DNA of 64,000 nucleotides from Amyloporia xantha. Lineage: Eukaryota > Basidiomycota > Agaricomycetes > Polyporales > Adustoporiaceae. The notes beneath the pieces were generated by a model, which searched no databases, had not been told where the DNA came from, and was given only the letters and a program-made list of their open reading frames with translations. Below, piece after piece: positions 52,807-64,000 of the stretch. The position numbers were made by a program, and so were the translations under genes. Every line of letters starts with the position of its first letter. Position 1 is the stretch's first letter. The DNA is taken from contig JAYKKR010000012.1 in NCBI GenBank assembly GCA_036971615.1, positions 806,001 to 870,000 of the forward strand. The letters run 5' to 3'.

Positions 52807-52881
52807 GGAACCTGCCCCGCCCCCGCCCTCGTATCCGACCCTGCGTGCGACGCCTGCGCTGGCCACGCCGGGTCCGCAGGC

Positions 52882-55700
52882 ATGAGCACCGCTTCCCCCA
52901 CCGCATTCCTCCTCTGGGCCATCCTCTCTGTCCTCGTGCGTCTCCCCATGATCCTTTCCCCCGTCCGCTGCGCACTAACCTCTCCATCCCGCTCGCAGTT
53001 CCTCTCCTTCCTCATCTTCCACCTCTGGACGTACGACCGCTTCCAATGCCTCCGCTGGTCCGCAGGCCGCCAGCCCGGGGCCTTCAAGCGCGTCATGACC
53101 GTACGTCCCCCCTTTATTATCTCCCTGCCCCTCCTGCTGTGGCCTCCTTCGCGTTCCCTCCGTCCTTTCTCCCTCCCCGCTGCCGCTAACTCTCCACCGC
53201 CCGCACACAGTACTCCTACCTCGGCTCCGTGCCACTCTTTGTCGTCTACAGCGTCGCGACCACCGCGATCAAGTATAGAGAGGGTGTGTTCCCCTTTCCT
53301 CCTCCCTTCTCTCTCTGTCCGTTTCTTACACACCCCCACGCCACACAGGCTTCATCGTCACGCCCCCGCCCGAGATGCGCAGTACGTCCTGCCTGTCCTC
53401 CCTCGTCCTCATTGCTGACCCCCTCGTCTCCCCTCGCTCGCACAGTCATGCCGCGCCCCGTCGAGATGTACAGCGCCTACAGCCGCGCGTGGGTCGTCCC
53501 GCTCAACTTTGTCTTCAGCTTCGCGTGGGCGCTCGAGCTGTGCGTCCCTCTCCCTCCCCTTTCTCCCTCTCGTTTTCGTTTTCGTTCTCGTTCCCTTCCT
53601 CGTCCTCGTTCTCTCGTCTCTGTTCCGGGCTCAAGTCCGCTTGTGTTTCCTCCTCCACTCTCTTCCTTCCCTCCTTTCGAGACATCTCACATCCGATCCG
53701 GTTCAACCCGAAACTGACACGTCCCTCTCTCCCTTATCGCGCCAATCCAGAGTGACGCACCTCGAAGGTACGACCCCTCTCTCGTTCCCCGTCTCTCTCC
53801 ATCCCCCCATACGCTACACGCAACACCGAACGCTGACCCCCTCCTTCCCCCCGGCAGAGCTCGCGTTCTGGCTTTATATGCTCCACCAGACTCCGGACAA
53901 GGGCGAGTGGTTCGAGAGCTGGGAGTACAGGCTCTGGTACTGCGGTGAGTCGCGGCGGCGCGGTTTTCTTGGGTTTATTTCGTTGTCGATTTTTTCTTGC
54001 GGTATACCGCCGCGCGAGGGGCGGAGCAGGTGTGCGCGCGGGAGGGCTGAAAGCATGCGCTCGCGTTTTCGACGGGCAATCTTATTCTACTTTTCCTCCA
54101 TCTAACTTGCTACCACTGTGAATACTGACAGACCCCCAGGCAGCATCGTCGCCATCCTGGGCATGCCTCTCACGGCCATGATTGCGCGCCGGCATCTCGA
54201 CACGGTAATGTATCTCCTCATCCCTCCAGACGTCCCGCTGACCGAATCCCTCCTCCCCCCCTCCTCTTCAACCCCCATCCCTTTTTCCCCTCCCTCTCCA
54301 ATACCCCCGGCCCCACGACAGATCGACGCATACATCTTCCTCTCCGGCTCCTCGGGCTCGCTCAGCACGACCGTCGCGTTCCTCTACGTGCTCTGGCGCT
54401 TCCCGCGCTTCATCCGCCACGTCAAGGCCGAGGGCGCGGACCCGACTGTCGTCGTCCGCCTCGCCACGTTCTACCAGCTTAACGTGAGTCCCACTATTCC
54501 AGTGTGCTCGCTCATCGGTGAGGCTGAGGGTGACCTTTTCGTGCGCATGATTTTTGCGTTTCGATCGCGCCTGCTCACAGCTCGCGCGGGTCGTGTTTCG
54601 GTTCCTGTTCACGGTCCCGCTGCTGATGCTGGCGCTCGACGGGATCATCGGGACGCGGCATCCTCTGAATACGAATTTGTACGTGTGTCTCCGTTCCCCG
54701 CTGTCTGCCGTCTTTCTCACTCTGTCCGTGAACAGGTTCTCAACTGGTGCGCACTGGCTGCGGAGTTGCTTGTCCAGAGTCGCTGACTTTTTACTGCTAT
54801 CTAGACTTCCTACAGATGATCGGCGGCGTCGGGTGCTTCGTGTCGTCCGCCATCACGCTCCTCGTAAGTCCCTCTAACAATTCGCGCTCACTTGCCCCCT
54901 CACACCCCGTCCCCATCCGCAGATTTTCTTCCCTCGTTCCATCATCAGAGAAGCGGGCTACAAGCCCAAACCCTCCTCCACGCTCCCCAACTCGCCCAAA
55001 AGCCTCCCCATCACCCCGCCCTCCATCTCCGCGCCCTTCTCGCCGTCCTCCCCCTCCAATTTCCACCGGCAGATGGCCTCCCAGGGCAACTGGGACGGCG
55101 AGTCCGCCCTTGCGTCCCTCCCAGACGAGTCCGTGCTCGACACGGACGCGCTGCACCAGCTGCAGTACGCAGAGACGCTCGACGAGCAGGAGGAGGGGCA
55201 GGCGCCGCCGTACCCGCATCAAGGCCCCGGCCCGCATACCCAGATATATCAGCGGCACCCCTTCCCGCACTCGCTCTCGAGCCCGCAGATCCTCTCGTTC
55301 GCGCCGCAGACGGCGGTGCGGGTCGTGATACCCCCGCAGGCGCGGCGCGCGCCCCAGGACGGTGCGTGGGCGCGCGAGGATCACCCGGACGACGGGATGC
55401 AGCTGGGGCAGAACCACCATCGGATGGCGCGGAGCGCGAGCGCGAGCATCAGCACCCGCCCGCCGCCGCCTCTGCATGTGCACCAGCAGAACTACAGGGC
55501 GTCGATGCCGGCGCCGCGGCTGCATCCGTACGTCATGACGTTCACGTCTCCCATTGGTGAGTCTCCGCTGCGTGCTGTCTGCGCAGCCGGACGCTGATTG
55601 ATGATCGATTATTATTGATCGTTCATTTTGACCTGTCCGCGGCGTCGCAGACCTCTTCGACTTGTCCACCCCTGAGGAATTCCCGCGCACGCTGAGTTGA
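52882..55700 (+). CDS. Predicted seven-span membrane protein with long cytoplasmic tail
   Basis: About thirteen exons with short GC-rich introns. Exon 1 is 52882-52935 (MSTASPTAFLLWAILSVL), exon 2 starts at 52999, and an 11-nt microexon lies at 54736-54746. About seven hydrophobic segments are seen: FLLWAILSVLVF, SYLGSVPLFVVYSV, WVVPLNFVFSFAW, a weaker ELAFWLYML, SIVAILGMPLTAMI, STTVAFLYVLWRF, VVFRFLFTVPLLMLALD and GCFVSSAITLLIFF. A tail of about 220 residues rich in Pro, Ser, Gln and His ends in DLFDLSTPEEFPRTLS. The layout (seven spans then a disordered tail) is receptor-like, but I see no diagnostic GPCR motif and do not recognise the family. A partial copy lies at 47530-48480. Confidence 0.75.
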
Positions 55701-56812
55701 TATCTGCGTGTCGCGCCCGTGTCGTTGCTGTCTATCTACGCCTGTCGCCGCCCGCGCAGGCCGTCGCATCTCTAGCTTTCCAGTTTTCTAGCAGTTATGT
55801 GCCTCCACCATACACGGCGTCCCGTTGTCTCGCTCGTTCGACCACTCATTATCTATCTATTCACCATCTGAATCTATTCCCCATCTGACCGTTCACGACC
55901 CACACACGCATGCACATACCACATACCGCCCGCCGGCCCCGCGCCTCTCAGCCTCCCTCACAGTGCGCACCGTATCACTGCCGTACCGACCTCCGTCCCC
56001 CATTCTCACGTTCCCAGCTCATCTCCGCGCCAGCCGACCTCGATCGACTCTGCATCCCCGATCGCCCTGAGATGGCGGCCCGCCAGCGTCACTTAGAGAC
56101 CTGCTGATCCGGTCCCTCCGCCTCGCGTAGCTGCCGTGTACCTGATCTCCCTCCCTCGCAGGAGTCACAGGTCCGGCCGGAAGGGAACGCTTGGCGGGCC
56201 CAGGGAAGCAGCGCGAATCGGAAGGTCGCATGCCGAAGCCTGGAGAAGGAAGTGCAGCACGTCTCTGAGAAAACCCCACAAAAGAGAAGCTGAATATTTA
56301 CATGTCGTGTCATGACCCGCCTCTCTGCCCTCGCACCACCGCTCGTCAATACCCATCTTGCTCTGTAGCACTGCTGTATTTGCCCATTGTTGATTTGATT
56401 GCTTGATTAGGATGTAAGCTCTGGATGTAAGTAGAATATGTCTGGTAATATGTACGTTGTACGGACTGTAGCTGCACTTGCGTACTTAAAGTTTAGGTAC
56501 GGACTGCCATCAACAATGCGGCGAACTAACATTGATTATGAAACACCTTTTAACCCATCAAAGCTGCAACGCTGGTCGGGGACAGGATCTCGGTTGGATC
56601 ACTCGAGGTAATACCCGTCATCACGGTTTGGTAGATCCTGACGTCTAGGCATGGGACCGATGATCAATCTTCAATGACAATCTTCATGACAATTGGCTCT
56701 AACTAACGAACAAGATGATGCTACAGGGCGCTACACAGTAACAGTACAATACAACAGTTTTCGGATTTCTTCTCGAGTTCTACCCCATGCGTAGGCCCGT
56801 ACAAGTACCCGT
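55701..56812. other. Intergenic interval, converging genes
   Basis: Short GC-rich open frames on both strands without recognisable features. It holds the 3' UTRs of the two converging genes. Confidence 0.4.
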
Positions 56813-58034
56813 CTACTTGACTTTGGGCTTGAACGTCGCAGCCTGTTCCTCGGGATCGTTGAAGATGTTGATGTCCCATCTCGTGCCGTAGTGGTACGGG
56901 GTGTTAAACCGCGTCGGCGTCTTCTTTCCCATCACAGTCAGCGTCTCATAGTCCTCTGGCGACAGTGTAACCTGCTTGAAGTTGGAGATAATACGGTCTA
57001 CACACGGGACAGTGTCAGCGCTGCGTGCATGGGCTGCCGCTCATAGCGGACAAACGCACCTTTCTGGACAGACTTGGGGATTACAGAGTAGCCGCGGTAG
57101 ACACCCCAGGCGATGAGGACCTGTGCAGGCGTTGCGTCGAGCTTCTTCGCAATCTCGACAACCTCAGGGTACTCGGTTAACTTCGGCTTGCCCACCACTG
57201 TAAGATGCCGAGGGCATTAGCATCTGTCAGACGATAAGGAGAAGCAGCCGAAGATGCTTACAGTTGTTACCCAGCGGACTGTACGCGGTAATGTGGATGT
57301 TGTGCTCCTTGCAGAACGCGACGAGCTCATCCTGGGGTAAGAGGGGGTGGGCCTCGATTTGGTTCACAGCCGGCCACACGCCCGTCGCCTCCGCGATGCC
57401 CTTGATGTTCTCGATTGTGAAGTTTGACACACCAATCGACTTGACCTTGCCAGTCTTGAGCAGGGCAATCATTGCCTCCCACGTCTCAACGAGCGACGTG
57501 TCGGGATCGATCTCCACCCACTTGTCGTTGTCAACACGCTTGGGGAAGAAGCCCCTGCCCGGTGCGAATGCGACCGGCCAGTGGATCACTGTCGCGTGGA
57601 TTCCCATAAACAGGAGACAAAAGGTATGGAGGCGAGGCAAAACTTACGATAGAGGTCGAGGTAGTCAGTGCCGACCTGCTTCAGCGTCTCGTCGAGCTCC
57701 TTCTCGACAAGCTCGCGCTTGTGCGACGAGTTCCAGACTTTGGAGGTGATGAACAGGTCCTCGCGCTTGACGACGGACGGGATGACCTTCTTCAGTGCAC
57801 GGCCGACCTCGTCCTGGTTCTCGTAGATCATCGCCAAATCGAGGTGGCGGTAGCCGGCGTTGACAGCTATCTCGACCTACAGGCCCATTGTCAGATTGGC
57901 GAATTCAAAGATACACGATTGGCACGAGTACGTACAGCGTTCTCGACTTCATTCGGTTTCGAAAGCCAAGTTCCCAACCCGATCTGGGGGATTTGTGCGC
58001 CCGAAGAGAGCGAAAGTACCTTGCCGTAGGACAT
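56813..58034 (-). CDS. Aldo/keto reductase
   Basis: Cytosolic NADPH-dependent carbonyl reductase of the aldo/keto reductase superfamily. Five exons close in phase (58034-57936, 57876-57648, 57588-57262, 57197-57060, 56997-56813), giving 325 aa, the usual family length. The start [23 protein letters not shown] is followed by [18 protein letters not shown] (catalytic Asp and Tyr), [11 protein letters not shown] (catalytic Lys), YLDLYLIHWPVAF (catalytic His in L-I-H-W-P), KSIGVSNF and [11 protein letters not shown]. Near the end, [15 protein letters not shown] carries the cofactor 2'-phosphate-binding I-P-K-S motif. Substrate not determinable; the overall form is close to xylose/glycerol/alcohol reductases. 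Confidence 0.93.
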
Positions 58035-61000
58035 CTTATGGCTGTTTCTGTGAGTCGAGGTTGAACGTGTTTAGGAGACGGTGAGAGCAGTGTCCAGATT
58101 TCTGCGATTTTATAAAGGACGGTGAGTGAGCATAACGTCAGCAACTCGGAACTCCTGGGCTCGCTGTTCCGTGATCGATGGACTCGATGAGCTCAACGCT
58201 GCGTCACACGGACAATGCTCGCTCGCTCGCTCTTCGCGACACCGCTGCATCGGCCCGGCGGCCCGGATATCCGCATATGGTAAGAATCAGCCGCCCCCCG
58301 CCTGCAAATAAAAACAGACACCAATGCCGGCCTCAATTGGGCGCAAGTAGGGCAACGACAGCTCCGGAGAGAGATAACCACTGCCATACAGTACGTCCAA
58401 GCCCTAGTATGCTCGCTGTGGCGCTCTGGAGCATTTCACGATTGACAGCCTGGTGATATGGATGATGGATAGAGCATTCCAGAAGTTACACAAAGGTGTC
58501 GAAGCATAATTTGGGGCCAGGGTAGTCGGGTATGGACGGCGCCCACCATCAAAGAAGTTGGAGATGGCCTTTGTCATCTCATATCGATCTAGTGCTAGAT
58601 GCACTCAGTCAACACTGAACAAAACCGGATGTCAGCCTCGATAAACTGACGAGCAGAACAGAAAGAGGAAGACGTCAAATTTCCGAGCGTTTGCCGATAG
58701 TTAGAATGGCATATCATGACGGCGAGATGAGTCAGCTAAGTAAAGGGCTCACCTTTGGAATGCAGGCCCGATACGGTTACATCACGTTGTCCGATGATAC
58801 CAAATGCCACAACTACGTCGCGGAAGAAGCGATGTCACGAGTAGTCATCAAAACATATCCTGTAAGGGAGCACTCAAATGACTGGGAAAGTGCAAGGATA
58901 TACACCGCGTCTCAAAGTACTGCAACGATATGCTGCAGCTCAGTATCCGAGCGCCGCACAAACGCCGCGACAACAGCCCAATTGTTGCCAAGAATTCGAC
59001 CTCAGTAACATCTCACAGGTTGCAGGTCTAATGAGCTCTATTCTCAGATCGTGTCGTCCACTTACGATAAGACAACCCAAGAACCACAACAATATTCGAG
59101 AATTAAGACAACAAGAGATGTGCGTCCGTTTGGCACCAGCGTGAGATCACAGGCCACATAATCTGAACGATACGAACAATGTATGCAAGACTTACTTCGA
59201 TTCACGCTCGGTAATCTCGAAGCCTAAAGTCGAATGCAGCAGTGAATAGTGGAAGTTGAGGTGAGATCTCGAAATGTAGTTGGTCACTGGGGTGTCTATA
59301 TGCACAAGAGCTGGTACGAGACAGTGGTGCTGAACCGGTGTCCCTCGAAGATGAAGGTCGGTAGAAAAGAAGCAAATGGCCATCCGAGCGTCGGAGGGAC
59401 TCTTTATATATTGCCACCTGCCCTTTGACATGAGATGAAATAGAAGTCGAGTGATCGATGCCTTCCAGAATAAGAAAGAGGAACTCACCACCGATTAGGA
59501 AGGTGCCATACTGTAGAAGGAATTTATGCCGGAGAGGCTGTACCCCAAGAACCCAGAACGCACCCTCCTCGAATGGTCCATACTCCGCTTAGACGCCACC
59601 TTGCCTAGTCGACAGGCCATCCAGAATACAATAAGTACCAACGTCAGCCCACAACCAGGGGAAAGGTCAAAGGAAGAGACACCAATGAGTTGTATGTGGC
59701 CAGAACAATCTCTCGTCACGATCCATTCAACGTACCACCCGATAAACATAGAGGCAGCACGAACATATGTTGACCAAGACTGATCGCTGTACTGAGCGTA
59801 AAAATTCCGCCTCCAATGGGCGAAAACAGTCCACCGCTCAGCTTCGCGATTGTAATCTGATGCCAGTTTTCGAATTGGCTTTCGCTGTTTCGCTGTAGTG
59901 ACTACTGTTCCTGAGAGTAGACTATGAGTATCACATGAAGAAACAATGAGTTGGATAGAAAGAGTGTATCAGAGGCTGTCCAGCAACCACTTTATGTATC
60001 AGCATGACGACTTGCGTCATATTCAAACTTTACAGCGTGTGCGACATCCCGATAAGAATCAACAAAGAAGATGCTTACCTGCAATTCAAATTTCCTTCAG
60101 CCAGAGTTATCGGACATTTAGGAGGAATGAAGTATCAAACCAAAGCAAACATCCGAGTGGTTGAATCTGTTAAGGTAGTCTTCTTCCGTCACGAAAAAGC
60201 TGCCCGTCTGCAAAAGCACGAAGACGTGAGCGTTGACAAATAGTCCCCTTGCGCCGGAATTCCGTACTCAAATGTACTTATTGTTTGCTAGAAAATCCTC
60301 GCTGACGACCTTTCAACCTCTACTTTCGCAAAATGAGCAAAGCGAGAATGAAGAACTACTATCAACTTCTTCCGTTACGGAGCGGACGTGCATTTCGTAT
60401 ACTGCTCCAATGTTCGTTGAAATGATTGAGTGACAATACACGCCGCGACGCAGGCCTATGTGTTCCAACAATGATAGAAGACAATGTTGCATTATTGATG
60501 ATAAGGAACATCATGTATTTGTTGTCCGTATCTTGGTTAGGATTGCAATAGTTCTGAGGAGATGCATGAGTAAGTGACATGAAGGGCGGTGATACTGTGA
60601 GTTTGAGATCAGAGGTTGACCAGCAACCCAGTTTATATCAGACCAACGACTCGCGTTGGATCGTCTAAAGGAGGAAAAAATATTGCATCCTGTGGTTGAA
60701 ATAGAACAGAAACACTTACAGAATCTAGAAATACACAGCGACTGTCGGGGGACCAGCCATCGAAGGGTGATAGCTGGCGATGGAGGCACTTGCAGCGAGG
60801 TCGGAGGCATCAAGGGTAAATGCCCGTATCCCTTGCAACAAGAGATGCAACACTTTCTGAAATTGGCGGGCACCCGAAAGGATTGAACGATGATGGACTG
60901 TCTACCGGTGGGCGATGCAGTGAGGTAATGTGCGAAAGGGCGCCACCCTGTTCTTTCTATTAGACAAGATCATCGCGTACATATCACCTCCGATGCTCGC

Positions 61001-62971
61001 TGACCAAGTAGTATGTAGGACGCACCCGTACTTATTGTTTTATGCGTCGTATGAGATCTCGCCTTCGATGCATGCGGAACGCTCTTACCATCACTGGGAA
61101 ATTGTTGATTAGGGCTGTAACGTCTCTGAAAAAATGGTTGAGTCAATGAGAACTATTATCTCAGCGGATGATTATATTTAACGAGTAGCGACGACTCGCA
61201 TCGTGCTCATAAGATAAGTGCTGTAACGTCACGAAAGGGCAAAAGTGAAACTAACCTTACATGTGACTTAGAGTTGACATATATTTGATCGCAGAACTAG
61301 GGAAAGCGACCGGACTAGTAGACAGGTCATCTGGTCATATGTAATCCAGGCCCCATTGAGGACCCATGAGTAGCATGTCTTGATATCCATATATCATATT
61401 CAAGCAGCAACATTGGCCGTCCGACATAATCTTAGTTCCCACTAAGACAATCAGTCAACAAAAGTGTTGTTAAATAGACGTAATTCACCAGACGGCTACG
61501 CGTAAACTATGGGAATGGACACGTAGGATATTCACGGCATTAGCCAAGACATTGAATAGAGTGATCAGCATTAATAATGTCACAAGACATTGTTGGAAAT
61601 TTCGTTCTTCGCCATACCACATGCAGCGGTCAACTCACTGTCGAAAATGACAGGACGACATAAGCATGACACAATTCTCGAGTAAACTCCATACTAAACA
61701 CGAACGAGGCTATATGTTTTACATATAGCAAAACAGACTTGCCCGTGGAAGCCGCATAAAGTTGACATATTTCAGTCAGGCATTTGTTCAATGATATTTA
61801 GGTGGAGAGGTTTCAGCGCCGAATGCAACCAGTTGTTTTAATGCTTACACAGCTCTGTGCGTATCGCCATTTTGAGGGAAGATTGGAAGCAGACGTTGTT
61901 GACGCGTCAACGGTGGTGGACGCGGTCAAGTCGGCAGGTTGGCGACTCTTGTGCCTTTTCTGGACCACGTGCACGCGACATTGCCGAAATTCCAATTGAC
62001 AACTCTATTGAACGGCGAACTCTCCCTGCCATGTCCACTTCAAGCATGCTGTTCACTCCAAATTCCGGACCCGTATACGTACAAGATCAACGATAAGAAT
62101 GGGCTGCGCTGTGGCGTCAGGTTCTTCTCGACCCATGCTGTATATGTACTAATTACAGTGGGTCTTCCATTCAAGACTCATTACCGTCGGTTCGATAAGT
62201 CTCGAGATCTCCCTTATTATAAAACGATGTTTGAAGACCTCTTTCACCATATAGCACGGAATTTTATAATCGGACAGAACTGTCGATTTGGTACGGCATG
62301 AGGCCTTTACTAGTGACAGAATGGAGGATGTCCGGTCCTTGGACTTCGAGTCGGGCGATAGACTATGGTCATTTCGGTCGGATGACTTTTGGGATGTCTG
62401 ATACCTGTGCGGGCAAATGATGCGGGGGCGTGCAACATAGACGGAGCATATTAAGTGCATAACATTTTGTGTTTAGAGAGGTGTGTGTGTTCTGCATGGA
62501 GGTCCGCGTGTTGCGGGACGCTTTTACCTGACCGCGTTGTTCTCTCAGATGCACTGCGCTTGGTTACCTGTGCCTGTCCCGTGTCGATATTACATACGGG
62601 ATTGACTTCCATAATGATACTCCAACTAAACATGTGGATAATTGGGTTTGATGCCTTCAATTGCTGCCACCGACAACTGAACGTTTTCTTGCACGTAATT
62701 GGTGATACTGATACTTTTGTCAATACCGCGTATTAAGGTAGGTTCGACGGACTCGAAATATTTCTCTGGCTGAGCAGTGGCGTATAAAAACCCCACATCC
62801 GCAGCCTCCGGTTGTGGCACTTTGGCATCCCTTTCTAACGTATTTGTCCTTCTGATTGCCGCTCAGATTTTAGAAGCCTGCTTATATTTGTTTTCAGCAC
62901 CCGAAGGAGTCCTGTTCGGCGCCAAAGTCTTACTCTATAACGTCAACATTGTGGGCCGCAGTTCTTCAGCA
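58035..62971. other. Long interval without a firm gene
   Basis: Nearly 5 kb with only short frames. Two stretches near 59970-60020 and 60605-60655 are similar (GCTGTCCAGCAACC against GTTGACCAGCAACC, then GACTTGCGT against GACTCGCGT), so old duplicated sequence is likely. On the minus strand near 59510-59760 a hydrophobic frame (about 84 codons) resembles the membrane-rich pieces of basidiomycete polytopic proteins, but no complete gene can be assembled. Confidence 0.4.
59495..59749 (-). pseudogene. Possible membrane-protein gene remnant
   Basis: The frame from 59749 contains LSPGCGLTLVLIVFWMACRL (one clear hydrophobic segment) and runs toward QYGTFLIG-like coding just before a donor-like GGTGGTGAG near 59486. 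Layout and hydrophobicity fit fragments of the DUF6533/6534-type membrane families common in agaricomycetes. This is inference from style only, with no diagnostic motif. Confidence 0.2.
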
Positions 62972-64000
62972 ATGTCCTCCCGTGAGACACGCGCCATAAA
63001 CATACCTCGGTCGGGATTGTCTCAAACGCTCCTCGATGAGTTGCGTGCAGCAGTCAAAGGACCTGTCTTCCGTCCTGCCGACCCAGAGTAAGTATTCGAT
63101 CCTTCCTCTAGATCATGGCTCTGGTTTATGATGTCGACTGATGGGAAGATACCTGTAGATTCGCCGAACGATCCAAGACATTCAACGGAAAACTCGTCTG
63201 TCTTTCTCGTGTGCTCGTTTCTCCTCTAGACGCACAGGATGTGAGCGCCATTATCCGCTTTTGCATCAAGCACAATCTCTCCCCTTCAGTGAAGGCTGGC
63301 GGATATGCGACAGCTGGCTGGGCGGTAGCAGGCGATGTGATCATTGACCTCAGGATGCTGCGAGAATGCAACATCGAGCCGCCCTTACCGGAAACGGATG
63401 CTGAAGCACAAGGTAGGAAGGACTGGACGCCGCTTCGAGACATGCCTCCTCCCGGGAGCAAGGGAAAGGGTCGTGCCGGCGTAACCCAGGATGCCATGGC
63501 TGGTAGAATTGTCTTGAGTTCCGTGAATCGTTCTTCTGTGGGGCTGTCGCCTACAATACCTGCGAGCACAGGTACGAAGCGACGACGTGACGACAATGAG
63601 GAACCCGAGGCAGATGCCCTTCCCAAGCTTAAAGCCACTCAGGAAAAGCGCAATCTCCTGCGATCTTACGACGGTGCCTCAGAGCATGTCGCTTCTTTCT
63701 TCCGTGGTCCGCCTCTTGAACCCGAGGAAGGAGAAGAGCCAAGACAGCCACCGGCTAATCGAAGGAGGATACACTCCCCGGAGCCGTTCACCCGTCCTTC
63801 TCAAAATTCCCAGCAGGACAATGAACCCGAGCCAACGAGCAAAATCGATAGTCATGCACGAATTCGCTCCGATTTAGACCCCAGTCGCAGTGCAGAATCT
63901 GCTTCTTCTGGTTCGACAACGTCAGCCAGCACCTCGCGCGACGTAGACAGAGGCATGCTCGTTCCTTCCGCTCCCAGCACGCTCAGGGAGGCTCAGGAAC
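62972..64000 (+). CDS. FAD-linked oxidase (PCMH-type), 5' part, running off the window
   Basis: Exon 1 (62972-63087) and exon 2 (from 63159 to the window end) join in phase. The product starts MSSRETRAINIPRSGLSQTL. The FAD-binding PCMH domain follows: SRVLVSPLDAQDVSAIIRFC, then SPSVKAGGYATAGWAVAGDV and IIDLRML, matching the R-S-G-G-H-x-x-x-G and D-L-S motifs of berberine-bridge/D-lactate-dehydrogenase-type oxidases. Here H of GGH is Y, so the usual histidyl-FAD link at that place is not expected. Instead of the next beta strands, a long polar stretch rich in Pro, Ser, Arg and Glu runs from about residue 120 to the window edge. The rest of the enzyme must lie to the right. Confidence 0.75.

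Overview
The window looks like nuclear DNA of a filamentous basidiomycete, most likely an agaricomycete. The genes are split by many short introns (about 50-60 bp, GT-AG with a few GC-AG) and are densely packed on both strands. The gene content is that of a mushroom-type fungus: a DUF6535 membrane protein, a NACHT-WD40 STAND protein with near-identical WD repeats, small secreted cysteine-rich proteins and a Ty1/copia element. No rRNA, tRNA or CRISPR array was seen. All gene models were read by eye, by splicing conserved protein segments in frame. Exon coordinates are given where the phases close.

Layout. 1-4796: the 5' part of a decayed Ty1/copia retrotransposon on the minus strand, running off the left edge, with its LTR at 4493-4796. 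5.9-11 kb: housekeeping genes, namely a glycerate-kinase-type P-loop kinase (-), RER1 (+), a steroid 5-alpha-reductase-family enzyme (-) and a small conserved-looking MGG-protein (+). 12.1-14.7 kb: two paralogous small secreted six-cysteine proteins flanking a broken gene fragment. 15-24 kb: a TRAPPC11-like trafficking subunit (-), an omega-like glutathione transferase (-), HUB1/UBL5 (+) and a PTRHD1-like peptidyl-tRNA hydrolase-domain protein (-). 24.9-31.5 kb: a small membrane protein (+), an amidohydrolase (-) and mitochondrial Hsp70 (-) with a consensus heat-shock element upstream. 31.5-35.2 kb: nothing firmly identified.

35.2-47.2 kb is an AT-richer island unlike its GC-rich flanks. It holds a 1261-aa DUF6535 protein built from tandemly duplicated exons (+) and, converging on it, a 1668-aa NACHT-WD40 protein (-) with 14 nearly identical WD repeats. 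Between them lie a solo copia LTR with an intact 5-bp target duplication and a 226-bp-arm inverted repeat. This is the most interesting part of the window: a fast-evolving recognition-type locus of the kind linked in fungi to non-self recognition.

47.4-56 kb: a GC-rich predicted polytopic membrane protein (+, 52882-55700) and, 5 kb upstream, a decayed duplicate of its promoter and first exons. Short tandem repeats and esterase-like remnants lie between them. 56.8-58.0 kb: an aldo/keto reductase (-). 58-62.9 kb: no firm gene. 62972 to the right edge: the start of an FAD-linked oxidase (+) carrying a long low-complexity insertion.

No operon-like cooperation is expected in this eukaryotic setting. 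The only likely shared regulation is the roughly 270-bp divergent promoter between the 5-alpha-reductase-family gene and the MGG-protein gene.
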